A DNA stretch of 48,702 bases from contig JAOAPV010000020.1 in assembly GCA_025463055.1 (NCBI GenBank), positions 1 through 48,702 of the forward strand, given 5' to 3'. Shown here piece by piece: positions 1-9,063 of the stretch. Origin of the DNA: Candidatus Acidiferrum typicum. GTDB lineage: Bacteria > Acidobacteriota > Terriglobia > Acidiferrales > UBA7541. The notes under the pieces are model-generated. The model did not search any database, had not been told where the DNA came from, and saw nothing but the letters and a program-made list of their open reading frames with translations. The translations under genes and the position numbers were made by a program. How positions within the stretch are numbered: the stretch's first letter is position 1; the number at the start of each line of letters is the position of its first letter.

Positions 1-882
1 CAACTCGATCTGGCAAAGGCAAATTTTGACTCTGCGAACGCGGCGTTAAACGGAGCCGTTGCGAACGTCACGCAGGCGGAAGCGCAAGTGACGCAGAAAG
101 CGGCCGCCGTGACCGTTGCCCAGACGAATCTCAACTACACCGTGATTCGCTCGCCGATTGATGGCACCGTGGTGGCGCGCAATGTAGATGTGGGGCAGAC
201 AGTTGCCGCATCTTTGCAAGCGCCGACCATTTTCACGATTGCTCAGGACCTCAAGAAAATGTGGGTGTACGCGAAAACCGACGAGTCCGACGTGGGCAAT
301 ATTAAAGTGGGGAAGCCGGTGTCGTTCAAAGTGGACGCTTTCCCGAAGGATACATTTCACGGAGTTGTCGCCCAGGTGCGCATGAACGCCACGATGGTAC
401 AAAGCGTGGTCACCTACGACACCATCATTGAATTCGCGAATCCGGACCTGAAGCTCTTTCCGGGCATGACCGCGTACGTCACGATTCCCGTGGCCACCGC
501 GCAAAACGTCGTAAAAGTGCCGAACACCGCTTTGCGCTACAAGCCTCCGATGCCGCCGGAACAGATTCTGGCGACTTATAAGCAATATGGGATCGAGGGA
601 GCCGAGCGAAAGGTCGCAGCGGGTGATGGAGGTGCTGCGAGCGCAACGCAAGCCACTCCGGTAAGTGCGGCTGCAGCTCGGGCGCCAAAAGCTGATTCGG
701 CGGTCGTGTGGAAACTTCACACTGACAACACCCTGGAGCCGGTTAAGGTGTCCATTGGAATCACGGACCATGCCTACACAGAAGTCGGCGCTGTTTTAAA
801 AGGCGAACTGAAACCTGGAGATGCAGTGGTGATCCGCTCCGTCGGGCCAAAAACGCAAGGCCCCAGCACGATACGGCGTTAA
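1..882 (+). CDS. MacA-like periplasmic adaptor protein, 3' part (5' end outside window)
   Basis: The reading frame is open from base 1, so this is the C-terminal 293 residues of a membrane-fusion (HlyD/MacA) protein. The first residues are alanine- and glutamine-rich heptad-like sequence (end of the coiled-coil hairpin). The lipoyl/barrel boundary follows (LNYTVIRSPIDGTVVARNVDVGQTV, split here as NYTVIRSPIDGTVV and NVDVGQTV), then the beta-barrel (MWVYAKTDESDVGNIKVG) and the membrane-proximal domain. These proteins bridge an inner-membrane ABC or RND pump and an outer-membrane channel. The ABC ATPase gene follows 27 bases downstream, which favours a MacAB-type partner. An alanine-rich insert (about residues 205-230) near the C-terminus is probably a linker. 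Family is certain; the transported substrate is unknown. Confidence 0.9.
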   Translation, partial: QLDLAKANFDSANAALNGAVANVTQAEAQVTQKAAAVTVAQTNLNYTVIRSPIDGTVVARNVDVGQTVAASLQAPTIFTIAQDLKKMWVYAKTDESDVGNIKVGKPVSFKVDAFPKDTFHGVVAQVRMNATMVQSVVTYDTIIEFANPDLKLFPGMTAYVTIPVATAQNVVKVPNTALRYKPPMPPEQILATYKQYGIEGAERKVAAGDGGAASATQATPVSAAAARAPKADSAVVWKLHTDNTLEPVKVSIGITDHAYTEVGAVLKGELKPGDAVVIRSVGPKTQGPSTIRR

Positions 883-909
883 CGACGTCGCGTGAGGCAC
901 AATCCGCCT

Positions 910-1734
910 ATGGACTCGACTCCCGCTGTGAAGCCAATTGACGCAATGCCAATCGAGGCAAGGGCGATCGAAGCCACGCCAACTGAACCTTCGGGTGCAA
1001 AGTGCGTCATTCAAATTGACGACGTCCATAAATATTACGAATTGGGTGAAACGCGCGTGCACGCGCTGCGCGGTGTGAGCCTTGAAATTGGACGCGGCGA
1101 ATTCGTAGCTATCATGGGCGCGAGCGGCAGCGGCAAGTCTACGTTCATGAATATTCTTGGCTGTTTGGACAAGCCCAGCTCCGGCCACTACTTGCTCGAG
1201 GGCACGGACGTTTCGCAGCACGATAAAAAGGCGCTGGCGCTGATTCGCAACCAGAAGATCGGATTTGTGTTTCAGGGATTTAATTTGCTGGCGCGCACGA
1301 CCGCGCTGGAAAACACGGAGCTGCCAACACTGTACACAAAAATCGATAACAGCGAACGTAGACGCCGCGCGTCCGAAGCGTTAGCGATGGTGGGGCTCGC
1401 CGACCGCGCGCATCATTTCCCTTCGCAAATGTCCGGAGGGCAGCAGCAGCGCGTGGCGGTGGCCCGCGCTCTGGTGAATCGCCCCTCGATTTTGCTGGCC
1501 GATGAACCGACAGGGAATCTCGACAGCCGCACGTCCGTAGAGATTATGGAGATATTGCAGAATTTAAACGACAAGGGATTGACCGTCGTGCTGGTGACGC
1601 ACGAACTTGACATTGCGCAATTCGCCAGACGCGTTCTAATTTTCCGCGACGGCAAGATCCGCAAAGACGACCCAGTAGCAAGCCGCCCGATCGCGTCCGA
1701 AGTGCTAAAGACGCTGCCCACTTTGGAAGACTAG
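910..1734 (+). CDS. ABC transporter ATP-binding protein (MacB/LolD type, ATPase only)
   Basis: A 274-residue ATPase that would power an export or lipoprotein-type ABC transporter. Walker A is GASGSGKST at residues 70-78, followed by the Q-loop (VFQGFNLL), signature MSGGQQQR, Walker B with catalytic Glu ([11 protein letters not shown]) and the H-loop (VTHE). These are the marks of the MacB/LolD/FtsE-like group. The GTG at 892 would add six residues, but the ATG at 910 has a GAGG element about 11 bases upstream, so I prefer it. The first 45 residues before the domain are a low-complexity extension. The gene ends without the permease domain of canonical MacB and no permease gene follows; one may lie upstream of the window or elsewhere. 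Confidence 0.9.
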   Translation: MDSTPAVKPIDAMPIEARAIEATPTEPSGAKCVIQIDDVHKYYELGETRVHALRGVSLEIGRGEFVAIMGASGSGKSTFMNILGCLDKPSSGHYLLEGTDVSQHDKKALALIRNQKIGFVFQGFNLLARTTALENTELPTLYTKIDNSERRRRASEALAMVGLADRAHHFPSQMSGGQQQRVAVARALVNRPSILLADEPTGNLDSRTSVEIMEILQNLNDKGLTVVLVTHELDIAQFARRVLIFRDGKIRKDDPVASRPIASEVLKTLPTLED

Positions 1735-2132
1735 GAGCCGCGGGGCGATACTTCCATTCAGCTTACTAAGGAAGGTGTTCACTTTCTTGGGTTCACCTCG
1801 ATTAAGTACGTCGTTAGCCCCCAGTCACCACCCGATCGACGACAAACAGGTCGTTCGGTCCCAAGACGTATTTTTGACAATTCTGGATTTGACATCCGCA
1901 CGAATAAGGCTTAAACCGTGCGAGCAGGGACAAGTTTGCTTTGGCTGTCCTTGATGTGAAGGAATCCCACCGTCCCCGCCCGGTCATGGCTCGATCGGGT
2001 TCACTCACGTCGTGAAAAGCGATCATTCGTCGCGGGTGCACGTCTAGGATTTGGTTTCATCGGGGTCCAAACCTTCTTTGCCTGCATCTCAACTATGCCG
2101 TTCAGGCTCGATTCCGCTCCGGGGAGGGAACC
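1735..2132. other. 398-base intergenic region
   Basis: No convincing gene. Two TTGACA elements sit in tandem at 1874-1879 and 1889-1894. The second has a weak TAAACC 17 bases downstream, so a promoter for the long exported protein is possible but not well supported. A GGGGAGGGA sequence at 2121-2129 is the ribosome-binding site of the next gene. Short ORFs here show no recognisable family. Confidence 0.4.
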
Positions 2133-5100
2133 TTGAAATCCCGTACACTCCTCTCAACCGATTTACCGCGAAAAGGATGCGCCAAGTCTTCCTTCCGCCT
2201 TCCCGCCATCTTGGCCGCCAGTCTGTTTGTTAGTTGGTGTTTCGCTCCTGCCGCTCAGGGTACTACTCCCTCTGCTCCCCTTTCATCAGAATACGCCGAG
2301 GTCAGTCCGCCCGAATCGATGGATGTTGCGATTCCGGGGCCTTTGCGCTCCTTTTTGCGTATGGCAGGAATTAGTCAGAAGGTCTCGCCGGAAGAAGTTA
2401 TGCCTTTGCTGGCCCGCAATGTATTCGCATTGGGTTATGAGGGGCCTTGGCCCAAAGGTCGACGCTCGGAATTCCTAATACTTTTGACCCGCTACGTGCA
2501 GCAGGCGCGAGAATTAACATCTCTGGCGGGCGCCGATGGTGTCCTTCATGTTTCTAGTTGTGGTGACGCAAAACCCTTACTGAAAATCCTGGGCTATCGA
2601 ACGCGGCCCGACTGCGGGCAGCGCGGCACCTTCTTGGAGACTGCCGATCCGCAAAGAGCGTTTCTCACCATCGACTCTGGATTTCCCTTAGTGGATCTTG
2701 AAAAAAGCCTTCAAGAGGGCCGGACGTTCACTTATCCCTTCTCGACGTCACACGTGCCTGGGCCGCCCGTGGAGATCGATTGGACCAGAAAGGACAAAAG
2801 AGCTGATGTGCTGGACATGCTCATAGACGATCCCGAACTGGCCCGCTTTTATTGGGCATTGGCGCGGATGGATGCCGAAACTCTATCCGCCTTGCGGCAA
2901 TTGCACGCGCTAAAAAGAATGGTTCCGCAAGCCGCGGTTTTGCACTTTTACGGCAGCCACATTTGCATTCGATCTGGGCGAGTGATTGTGCCAGGGGGAT
3001 CAGCCGCGGCCCCTGCGTGGAAAGACTTGGTCGGAGCATCTCCTGATTCCCCGGGAGAATTTATCCCTAAATTGGTCACGAAGGACGGCGGCTGGCTGGC
3101 AGCATATTTTGACGACTTGTCGAGTATTCCTCTGTCACAGCAAAGTCATTTCACCGAACCTGCCCGGTTGCGGCGGCTCTATGAGATGTTCCGCGGCAAA
3201 GACTCTTCCGATGCTGGAGTGGGGGTGTTCCGGCATGACGCCGGTCTGCTTCTTCTAGTGACCCGACTTCGGTGGGAGCCGAACGGCGATCCATACATTC
3301 CCGGAAATATCGAGGTATGGAAGAAAATATTTCGGCAAAAAACGGACTTCAAAGTCGTACGGGACTGGGGCCGCCGAGCCGAGCATTGGGATCGCCCAAG
3401 TCAATTGCTGGATGGCTTGTTCGCGCTTGCTCGAATATCCACGGACACCGGTCCTTTGCAAGCCTATCTTATGCTTAGTGAACTCGACGCCAGGCGCTCT
3501 CCGGAGCATCGTCTTAGCCCGCAGACGGTGGCGCTGCTGGCGGGCAAATTCCCCGAGTTCAGCGATCAGTATCTAGTGTTTTCCGAATTTTCGGATTTGA
3601 ACGATGCTTCCATCGCTGCCTTCCTGCAGGTGGTAACTGCCCTCAACGGTATTCCGAAGGAGCCTTTACGGGGCAATGCTCTCGGAACTTTTCAAGCCAG
3701 CGTCGGACTCTGGCAGATATTGGCGCGGCAGGGCGAAATTCCCGGCGAAGGCCTGAATGATTCGTGGCAAAAAATGATCAGGCCTTTTGGCAGGATCGGC
3801 TCACCTGCGCAGCTTTTCGACGCCGGCCGAGCGGCGGTAAATGGTCTGCTCTTAGCCGCAACGGGCAAACCTGATTCCTCTCAGGACAAGCTTATCAACT
3901 TGCTTGCAGGTCCCCGCCAGTCGACCCCGGAAGCCCAGCGCATGCATGAACTGATAGCCAACAGGATCCGGTCCATTTTGGACGAGCAGCGTTTGGTTTC
4001 TCTCGACACACTGTTGGCTTTGGGTGACGGCCTGCGCGAGGCTACGCAGGGAAACTTCTCAGGCGATACCTTGCTTCCTTTGGCCGGGGAGCTCAGGGAA
4101 TTTGAGATGCCCCAGCCAATTTTCCGAAATAGCGAGAGGGAGCAGTGGGCCGCTGGGATTTACAACAATCGTCATACAGAACTGCAGATGCGCACGAACC
4201 TGGCGAAGATAATTAAGTCGCCGGCTTCTCCCCAACAAGTTGCCGAAGCTCGCGGACAACTGGCTCCGTTTTTGAGGGACACCCTCGTTGGACTAAATTA
4301 CGCCTACTATGAGCCACCTGGCGCCCAGATTCTCCACCATAATCCACTTTTCGTGCGCTCGCATGATTTTGCCGGAGACACTGTCGTTGGCCTGGAACGA
4401 CTGTGGCAAGCGCCTCAGTTGTTCGGCGCGGGATCCCCGGCGGGCGGAGGCGCACACCTCGTGGGATCATTGGCCGATTTACCCTACGTCCTTGCCACGG
4501 CGGAGCAAGATTTCCTCGCGCCACGAAACGTGCAGGCTCTGATCTGGCGAGAGTTGGTGCCGGGGCTTCTGACCAACGCTGTCGTGCCGCGATGGTGGAA
4601 CGTGAGCCGAAATGAGCTTCATGCAGTTAGCTTGTGTCAACAAAGCGGCGAGGAGATTTTGGCCGCTTCCGCTCAGAATGAGGAATTGCGGAATAAGGTG
4701 ATGAACATCTTGTCGGATCGTATGCTTCCGCAGCGTTCGGCGAGAGTGGAGCAGGTTCTACGTTCGGGGCACTCGCCCGAGGTGCTTTCACAGTTGATGC
4801 CGGCGGACACTTTCTATCTGGCGGCTGAATATCAACAAAGATTCCCGCAAGAGCCCAATTCCTTCGGACCGGCCGGAAATGAACTTGCATCTCTCCGTCA
4901 GCAGTATCCCGAGGAGGTTAGCTGGGAACGTTTGTCGCGAGACTTTGGAGTGCCTCATCGCGTCTTGACACAGAGTTACACGCGAGAGCTGCTGAATCTT
5001 CCGCCTTTCCCCGTCTTCATGGGCTACGCTAACCGCTTGTTTGCCGAGACCTGGGATTCAAACAATCTGTACTGGGCGCGCCTCGCTGACGAGAAGGGTT

Positions 5101-5282
5101 ATTCACCGGTGATGCTAAATCGTTTGGTTCCTGAACTCACGCGTCGCATGGTCGAGAAGATTTTTGCCACTGATTTCGAGGATTGGCCGGCGCTGCTACG
5201 CGCCGCTCGAGAAACTGGTGAAGAGTTCCGGCAGGGGAAAATTGTTGCCTTGTCCAGAAATGACAGCTCTCCGCAGCCGTAG
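2133..5282 (+). CDS. large exported protein of unknown function (1049 aa)
   Basis: The TTG start at 2133 is placed by a strong purine-rich ribosome-binding site (2121-2129). The N-terminus has basic residues followed by a hydrophobic stretch (LPAILAASLFVSWCFAPAAQG), which reads as a signal peptide cut near residue 42, so the protein should be periplasmic or surface-associated. The rest is soluble and predominantly helical in appearance. I see no nucleotide-binding, protease or repeat motif I can name. A few cysteines (SSCGDAK, RPDCGQRG) could form a disulfide. The VWA protein follows 78 bases downstream in the same direction, so the two may be co-transcribed and act together in the envelope. 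I believe it belongs to a family found mainly in Acidobacteria, but that is from memory of similar proteins, not a search. Confidence 0.75.
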   Translation: MKSRTLLSTDLPRKGCAKSSFRLPAILAASLFVSWCFAPAAQGTTPSAPLSSEYAEVSPPESMDVAIPGPLRSFLRMAGISQKVSPEEVMPLLARNVFALGYEGPWPKGRRSEFLILLTRYVQQARELTSLAGADGVLHVSSCGDAKPLLKILGYRTRPDCGQRGTFLETADPQRAFLTIDSGFPLVDLEKSLQEGRTFTYPFSTSHVPGPPVEIDWTRKDKRADVLDMLIDDPELARFYWALARMDAETLSALRQLHALKRMVPQAAVLHFYGSHICIRSGRVIVPGGSAAAPAWKDLVGASPDSPGEFIPKLVTKDGGWLAAYFDDLSSIPLSQQSHFTEPARLRRLYEMFRGKDSSDAGVGVFRHDAGLLLLVTRLRWEPNGDPYIPGNIEVWKKIFRQKTDFKVVRDWGRRAEHWDRPSQLLDGLFALARISTDTGPLQAYLMLSELDARRSPEHRLSPQTVALLAGKFPEFSDQYLVFSEFSDLNDASIAAFLQVVTALNGIPKEPLRGNALGTFQASVGLWQILARQGEIPGEGLNDSWQKMIRPFGRIGSPAQLFDAGRAAVNGLLLAATGKPDSSQDKLINLLAGPRQSTPEAQRMHELIANRIRSILDEQRLVSLDTLLALGDGLREATQGNFSGDTLLPLAGELREFEMPQPIFRNSEREQWAAGIYNNRHTELQMRTNLAKIIKSPASPQQVAEARGQLAPFLRDTLVGLNYAYYEPPGAQILHHNPLFVRSHDFAGDTVVGLERLWQAPQLFGAGSPAGGGAHLVGSLADLPYVLATAEQDFLAPRNVQALIWRELVPGLLTNAVVPRWWNVSRNELHAVSLCQQSGEEILAASAQNEELRNKVMNILSDRMLPQRSARVEQVLRSGHSPEVLSQLMPADTFYLAAEYQQRFPQEPNSFGPAGNELASLRQQYPEEVSWERLSRDFGVPHRVLTQSYTRELLNLPPFPVFMGYANRLFAETWDSNNLYWARLADEKGYSPVMLNRLVPELTRRMVEKIFATDFEDWPALLRAARETGEEFRQGKIVALSRNDSSPQP

Positions 5283-5360
5283 ATCAGTCTTGGTTTGACT
5301 AATTTTTTCGCGGGACCGTTGTAGCTAGGGAAACAACACCGCGCATATGGACGCAAACCT

Positions 5361-6461
5361 ATGGAGAAACGACATTTCTTAATCGTCGCGCTTCTGTTAG
5401 GAATACTGCTTCTTTCCACTTTTCGGACACAGGGGCAGGAAGATCCGACGCGTCTTCGTGTCGTAGTCAATTTAGTGCAGTTGAATGTGGCCGTCACCGA
5501 TAACAAGGGAAATTACGTGACGGGTCTTCGCCCTTCGGATTTCGTGATCACTGAAGATGGCATTCCGGAAAATATTGCCAACTTTGAAGAGGGGAACGGC
5601 CCCACAACCAGATTGGTCGAGACCGCGGAAGCAGGAAAGACCGATGTGGACGGCTCTGCCACAGGGCAGGGGCATGCTCGTGTGCAAGATTTGGGGTCGG
5701 GATCTTCTTGGCAGGATTCCCTCGAAACGCTAGGTTCGGCTATTTCCGGCGCAAAGGTGTTCATCTTGTTCGATACCAGCAATTACATGTATCGGGGTTT
5801 CGTTTTCGCGCAGGATGCCATTGCCAATTTCGTGCGCTCCCTGGAAAGCGCGGACAAAGTGGCTTTCTATTCGTATAGCCGCGACCTTTATCGCGCCGCG
5901 GCTTTGACCTCCGATCGATCTGAGGTCGTGCGCGGCGTGCGCACGAGCGTCGCTGGAGACGATGCAGCCCTTTACAACTCGTTGTTGTTAACGGTCCAGG
6001 ATGCCGGCCAGCAGCCTGGAAGAAAAGTGATCGTAGTATTCTCGAATGGGCCCGACAATGCCAGCATGGTGCCGCCTGAGGATGTTGCCGAACTGGCCCA
6101 GTTGGCAGGGATACCCATCTACATGATCAGTACTCAGGATGCGCAACTTGAACCCGTTTCTACGGCTGTTTTTGAACGTATGAGTGCGGCCACCGGAGGC
6201 AAGGCTTATTTTGCGAAGAGTTGGCGGGATGAAAAGAAAGCGTTTGCCTCCATCCGGGACGATTTAGCCCATCTCTATTCGTTCAGCTATTATCCCAACC
6301 CAAATCCCAATCGTGGATGGCGCGCCATCAAAGTGCAGTTGGCAGGCGAGCGCTTGAAGAAGTACCACATCCGGACGCGGAACGGATATCGCCCCAAACC
6401 AAACCGTTTTTCGGTAGGCAATGAGGCGCCGTCTGCTGCTTTAGAGCTTGTTCCGAATTGA
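5361..6461 (+). CDS. exported VWA-domain protein (acidobacterial type)
   Basis: A 366-residue exported protein with a signal peptide (residues 1-26, ending near RTQGQ). After it comes a beta-rich module (VNLVQLNVAVTDNKG...LRPSDFVITEDG) that in Acidobacteria regularly precedes the VWA domain. The VWA domain starts near residue 132. Its metal-ion site motif is degenerate: D138-T-S-N-Y instead of DxSxS. The later VVFSNGPDN loop stands where VWA domains have the second metal-binding Asp/Thr loop. Such proteins are thought to mediate protein-protein contacts in the periplasm; no enzyme activity is implied. It probably pairs with the 1049-residue exported protein upstream. Confidence 0.88.
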   Translation: MEKRHFLIVALLLGILLLSTFRTQGQEDPTRLRVVVNLVQLNVAVTDNKGNYVTGLRPSDFVITEDGIPENIANFEEGNGPTTRLVETAEAGKTDVDGSATGQGHARVQDLGSGSSWQDSLETLGSAISGAKVFILFDTSNYMYRGFVFAQDAIANFVRSLESADKVAFYSYSRDLYRAAALTSDRSEVVRGVRTSVAGDDAALYNSLLLTVQDAGQQPGRKVIVVFSNGPDNASMVPPEDVAELAQLAGIPIYMISTQDAQLEPVSTAVFERMSAATGGKAYFAKSWRDEKKAFASIRDDLAHLYSFSYYPNPNPNRGWRAIKVQLAGERLKKYHIRTRNGYRPKPNRFSVGNEAPSAALELVPN

Positions 6462-6993
6462 TAAAACCGGATCACGAGGCGTTTCCAGAGCGCCAGAGAT
6501 CAATCCGGTCTCATTTCACATTTCAGCGCGGCTCTACCATGTTCCTGCAAGAGCCGCTCGGTGGTCTTCAACCCCGTTCGCATCCAATCTCCGCGTGCCC
6601 GGGACGCGGAACTGTATTGGTAATTCGAGTAGACGTAGTCGGCGCGGAATAGACGCAGCGCGACGTGCCTGGACAGATTGAGGTCGAGACCGCCGCCAAA
6701 CATTCGCCGGAACCATCATGGCTAAGGCATCTATAACTCTCGGTACGGGCGCGATTCTGAATGGCAATAACGTAAATGTACCTATATAATAGTTATTAAG
6801 ACTGTTTTTTACCGGACACAAGCAAATTAATTTTTTGTCGTGTTCCGAACAGTGCCGGCCGGGACTGTTTTGCTAGCGCGTAACCGAACCGAAATGGATT
6901 CCAGCTAAAAGATGAGAACGCTAAATTAGAAAAATCAAAGAAACACAATTTTGGTTAGAGAAAGGCGTGGACACAGCGTCCCGCTGCGCTGAA
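6462..6993. other. 532-base convergent intergenic region
   Basis: This lies between the converging VWA gene and prk. The first half holds a degraded gene remnant (separate entry). The second half, about 6760-6950, is clearly more AT-rich than its surroundings and contains no gene I can support. A short CAGCG-TCC-CGCTG inverted repeat at 6973-6985, just beyond the prk stop, could be a weak terminator but lacks a T-run. Confidence 0.4.
6500..6703 (-). pseudogene. remnant of an outer-membrane beta-barrel protein gene (C-terminal fragment)
   Basis: On the minus strand this stretch encodes GGGLDLNLSRHVALRLF followed by RADYVYSNYQY. That pattern is typical of the last strands of the small OmpA-like barrels that are abundant in Acidobacteria (a GGGLD...R-ADY type ending). 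After this the frame loses resemblance. There is no signal peptide and no upstream part of the barrel, and the surrounding sequence has no matching gene. I read it as a decayed fragment rather than a small functional gene. The family call rests on pattern memory only. Confidence 0.45.
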
Positions 6994-7875
6994 CTACGAT
7001 GCTCTCTTTTTGCGTTCCACTAGCTGAAGGATCAATGGAGTGAGAACAAGCTGCATGGCTAGATCGAGCTTGCCGCCGGGAATGACGATGGAGTTCGCGC
7101 GCGACATGAAACTGTTGTGGATCATGGAAAGCAGATAGCAGAAATCGAACCCACGCGGATTTCTAAATCGGATCACGACCATCGATTCCTCTGGTGTGGG
7201 TATCAATCGAGCTATGAACGGATTCGAGGTGTCGACAGTTGGTATGCGTTGAAAATTGATATCGGTCTGGCTGAACTGCGGGCACACGTATTTCACGTAG
7301 TCCGGCATGCGCCGCAAAATGGTGTCGGTTACCGCTTCGCTGGAGTACCCACGCGATGAACCGTCGCGGTGAATCTTCTGAATCCATTCCAGATTAATCA
7401 CGGGGACAACACCGATTTTCAAATCGGCGTGCTGGGCGATATTGACATCGCCTGTGATCACGGCGCCGTGAAGCCCCTCGTAAAAGAGCAGATCGGTCCC
7501 TTCAGGGAAGGGCCCCCATTCCGTAAACGTTCCGGCCGCCGCACCAAAACACTGAGATTCCGTGGAATCGTGAACGTAATGCCGGGTGCGACCCTGGCCG
7601 CACTGTCCATAACTTCGGAACACGGCTTCCAAGTCCTCAAAGAGATTGGCCTCGGGCCCGAAATGGCTGAAGTGGTGGTTACCCTTCGTAGCTTCCTCAG
7701 CCATCACCCGGCGCATTTCCTGACGGTCATAGCGATGGAAGGCGTCTCCTTCGATATACACGGCCATGACCTTCTCGCGCCGGAAGATCTGTTCGAACGT
7801 GTTCCTGACGGAAGTAGTGCCGGCACCCGACGATCCGGTCGCAGAGATAATCGGATGCTTAGTGGACACGGTCAC
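6994..7875 (-). CDS. prk: phosphoribulokinase
   Basis: Makes ribulose-1,5-bisphosphate from ribulose-5-phosphate and ATP, the step that feeds RuBisCO. The 293-residue length and sequence fit the proteobacterial (class I, octameric) type rather than the plant/cyanobacterial type. The P-loop variant GSSGAGTTS (residues 14-22) is present in place of a standard Walker A, and the protein has the IEGDAFHRYDR region and FYEGLHG (Walker B-like) segment expected of PRK. The GTG start at 7875 lies nine bases after the fbp stop, with no strong ribosome-binding site, so translation is probably coupled to fbp. It is the last gene of the Calvin-cycle operon. PRK and RuBisCO together are the diagnostic pair for a working Calvin cycle. 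Confidence 0.96.
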   Translation of the reverse strand: MTVSTKHPIISATGSSGAGTTSVRNTFEQIFRREKVMAVYIEGDAFHRYDRQEMRRVMAEEATKGNHHFSHFGPEANLFEDLEAVFRSYGQCGQGRTRHYVHDSTESQCFGAAAGTFTEWGPFPEGTDLLFYEGLHGAVITGDVNIAQHADLKIGVVPVINLEWIQKIHRDGSSRGYSSEAVTDTILRRMPDYVKYVCPQFSQTDINFQRIPTVDTSNPFIARLIPTPEESMVVIRFRNPRGFDFCYLLSMIHNSFMSRANSIVIPGGKLDLAMQLVLTPLILQLVERKKRAS

Positions 7876-7884
7876 ACATTGCGG

Positions 7885-9063
7885 TTAGCGCCTGATCAGA
7901 CCACGATAAAAGAATAGTGGGGCGTGCTCGGCCGAGAATTGCGGATCCGTGTGGTAGCGACTGATGCGCTGCACCGCTGCGCGTGACCCGAATACGATAG
8001 GAGTGCGCGTGTGGAGTTCCTTCGGCTTGATGTCGAGGATGCGCTGTACGGCGTTCGTCGCGCTGCCGCCAGCTTGCTCGACCAGGAATGAGATCGGGTT
8101 CGCCTCATACGTCAGCCGAAGTCTGCCATCGCGGTAACCGTGCCGCTGATCGCCCGGATAGAGGAAGACGCCTCCGCGCACCAGAATCCGATACGCGTCA
8201 GCGACAAGAGATGCGATCCAGCGCATGCTGTGATCTCGGCACAAGGGTCCATCCGCACCTTTAATGCAATCGTCGATGAAGGCGCGAACGGATTCATCCC
8301 AATGGCGGTAGTTGGAGGCGTTGACTGCGTACTCGGTACAGTCTGCGGGAACCGCCAGACTCGGAATCGCAAGCTTAAACACGCCGGCTCGACGATCCAG
8401 AGTGAAAACATGCACGCCGTCACCCAGCGTGAAAACGAAAGAGGTGTGCGGTCCATAGATGATGAACCCTGCGCCCACCTGCTCGTGACCCGGGCGCAGA
8501 AAATGATCCGCGGGTCGCAACGCATTTTTGACAGCAGGAAAGACCGCGAAGATCGTGCCGATGGATACGTTGGCATCTATGTTCGAAGAGCCGTCTAGAG
8601 GATCGATAGCAACAACCAGGGGAGCTTCCGGGTCAAGAAGGAGCGGATCGGACAACTCTTCGCACAATACCGCCGCCACCGGGGCGCTCCGAACAGCATT
8701 GACGAACGTTTCGTTGGCCATGATATCGAGCCGCCTTTGAACATCGCCATCAAAGTCAGGCGTGCCGACGGGGGCTCCCATGGTTCCAGCGAGATGACCA
8801 AGCGCTATGAGATCTGCGACTTGAATCGAAGCCGTTGCAATCAGGCGAAGCAAAACGGCCAGCGCCTGTTTGTCATTGTTCCCGCTCGCGGACTGAGCCA
8901 GGAAAGCGTCGAGCGACAAACCTCTTTCCAATGTCGAGGGCGATTCCTCGCCTGAACTCGCGCGAGCCTCCACACGTCTAGTTGTCGCGACGCGGGCGAA
9001 GTCGGCGGCAAGTTTGGAACGAGCGACGATAATCCGATCAGTCAAAGGTGCTCTCCGTTTCAT
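7885..9063 (-). CDS. fbp: class I fructose-1,6-bisphosphatase
   Basis: Hydrolyses fructose-1,6-bisphosphate to fructose-6-phosphate in the regenerative part of the Calvin cycle and in gluconeogenesis. The class I active-site signature [10 protein letters not shown] is present, as are the upstream CEELSDP (metal ligands) and the C-terminal GGVFLYPGD region. Start is uncertain. The ATG at 9063 has no visible ribosome-binding site. A TTG at 9045 has GGAGAG four bases upstream and overlaps the cbbX stop (TTGACTGA), which suggests translational coupling. Either choice gives a normal-length enzyme (392 or 386 residues). A longer frame starting at 9129 runs inside cbbX and is unlikely. Placement between cbbX and prk marks it as the Calvin-cycle isozyme (often called cbbF). 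Confidence 0.95.
   Translation of the reverse strand: MKRRAPLTDRIIVARSKLAADFARVATTRRVEARASSGEESPSTLERGLSLDAFLAQSASGNNDKQALAVLLRLIATASIQVADLIALGHLAGTMGAPVGTPDFDGDVQRRLDIMANETFVNAVRSAPVAAVLCEELSDPLLLDPEAPLVVAIDPLDGSSNIDANVSIGTIFAVFPAVKNALRPADHFLRPGHEQVGAGFIIYGPHTSFVFTLGDGVHVFTLDRRAGVFKLAIPSLAVPADCTEYAVNASNYRHWDESVRAFIDDCIKGADGPLCRDHSMRWIASLVADAYRILVRGGVFLYPGDQRHGYRDGRLRLTYEANPISFLVEQAGGSATNAVQRILDIKPKELHTRTPIVFGSRAAVQRISRYHTDPQFSAEHAPLFFYRGLIRR

Noticed and set aside
1814-2041. 75-residue minus-strand frame in the first intergenic region
   Set aside because: No start signal, no recognisable family, and the two cysteines do not make a motif I know.
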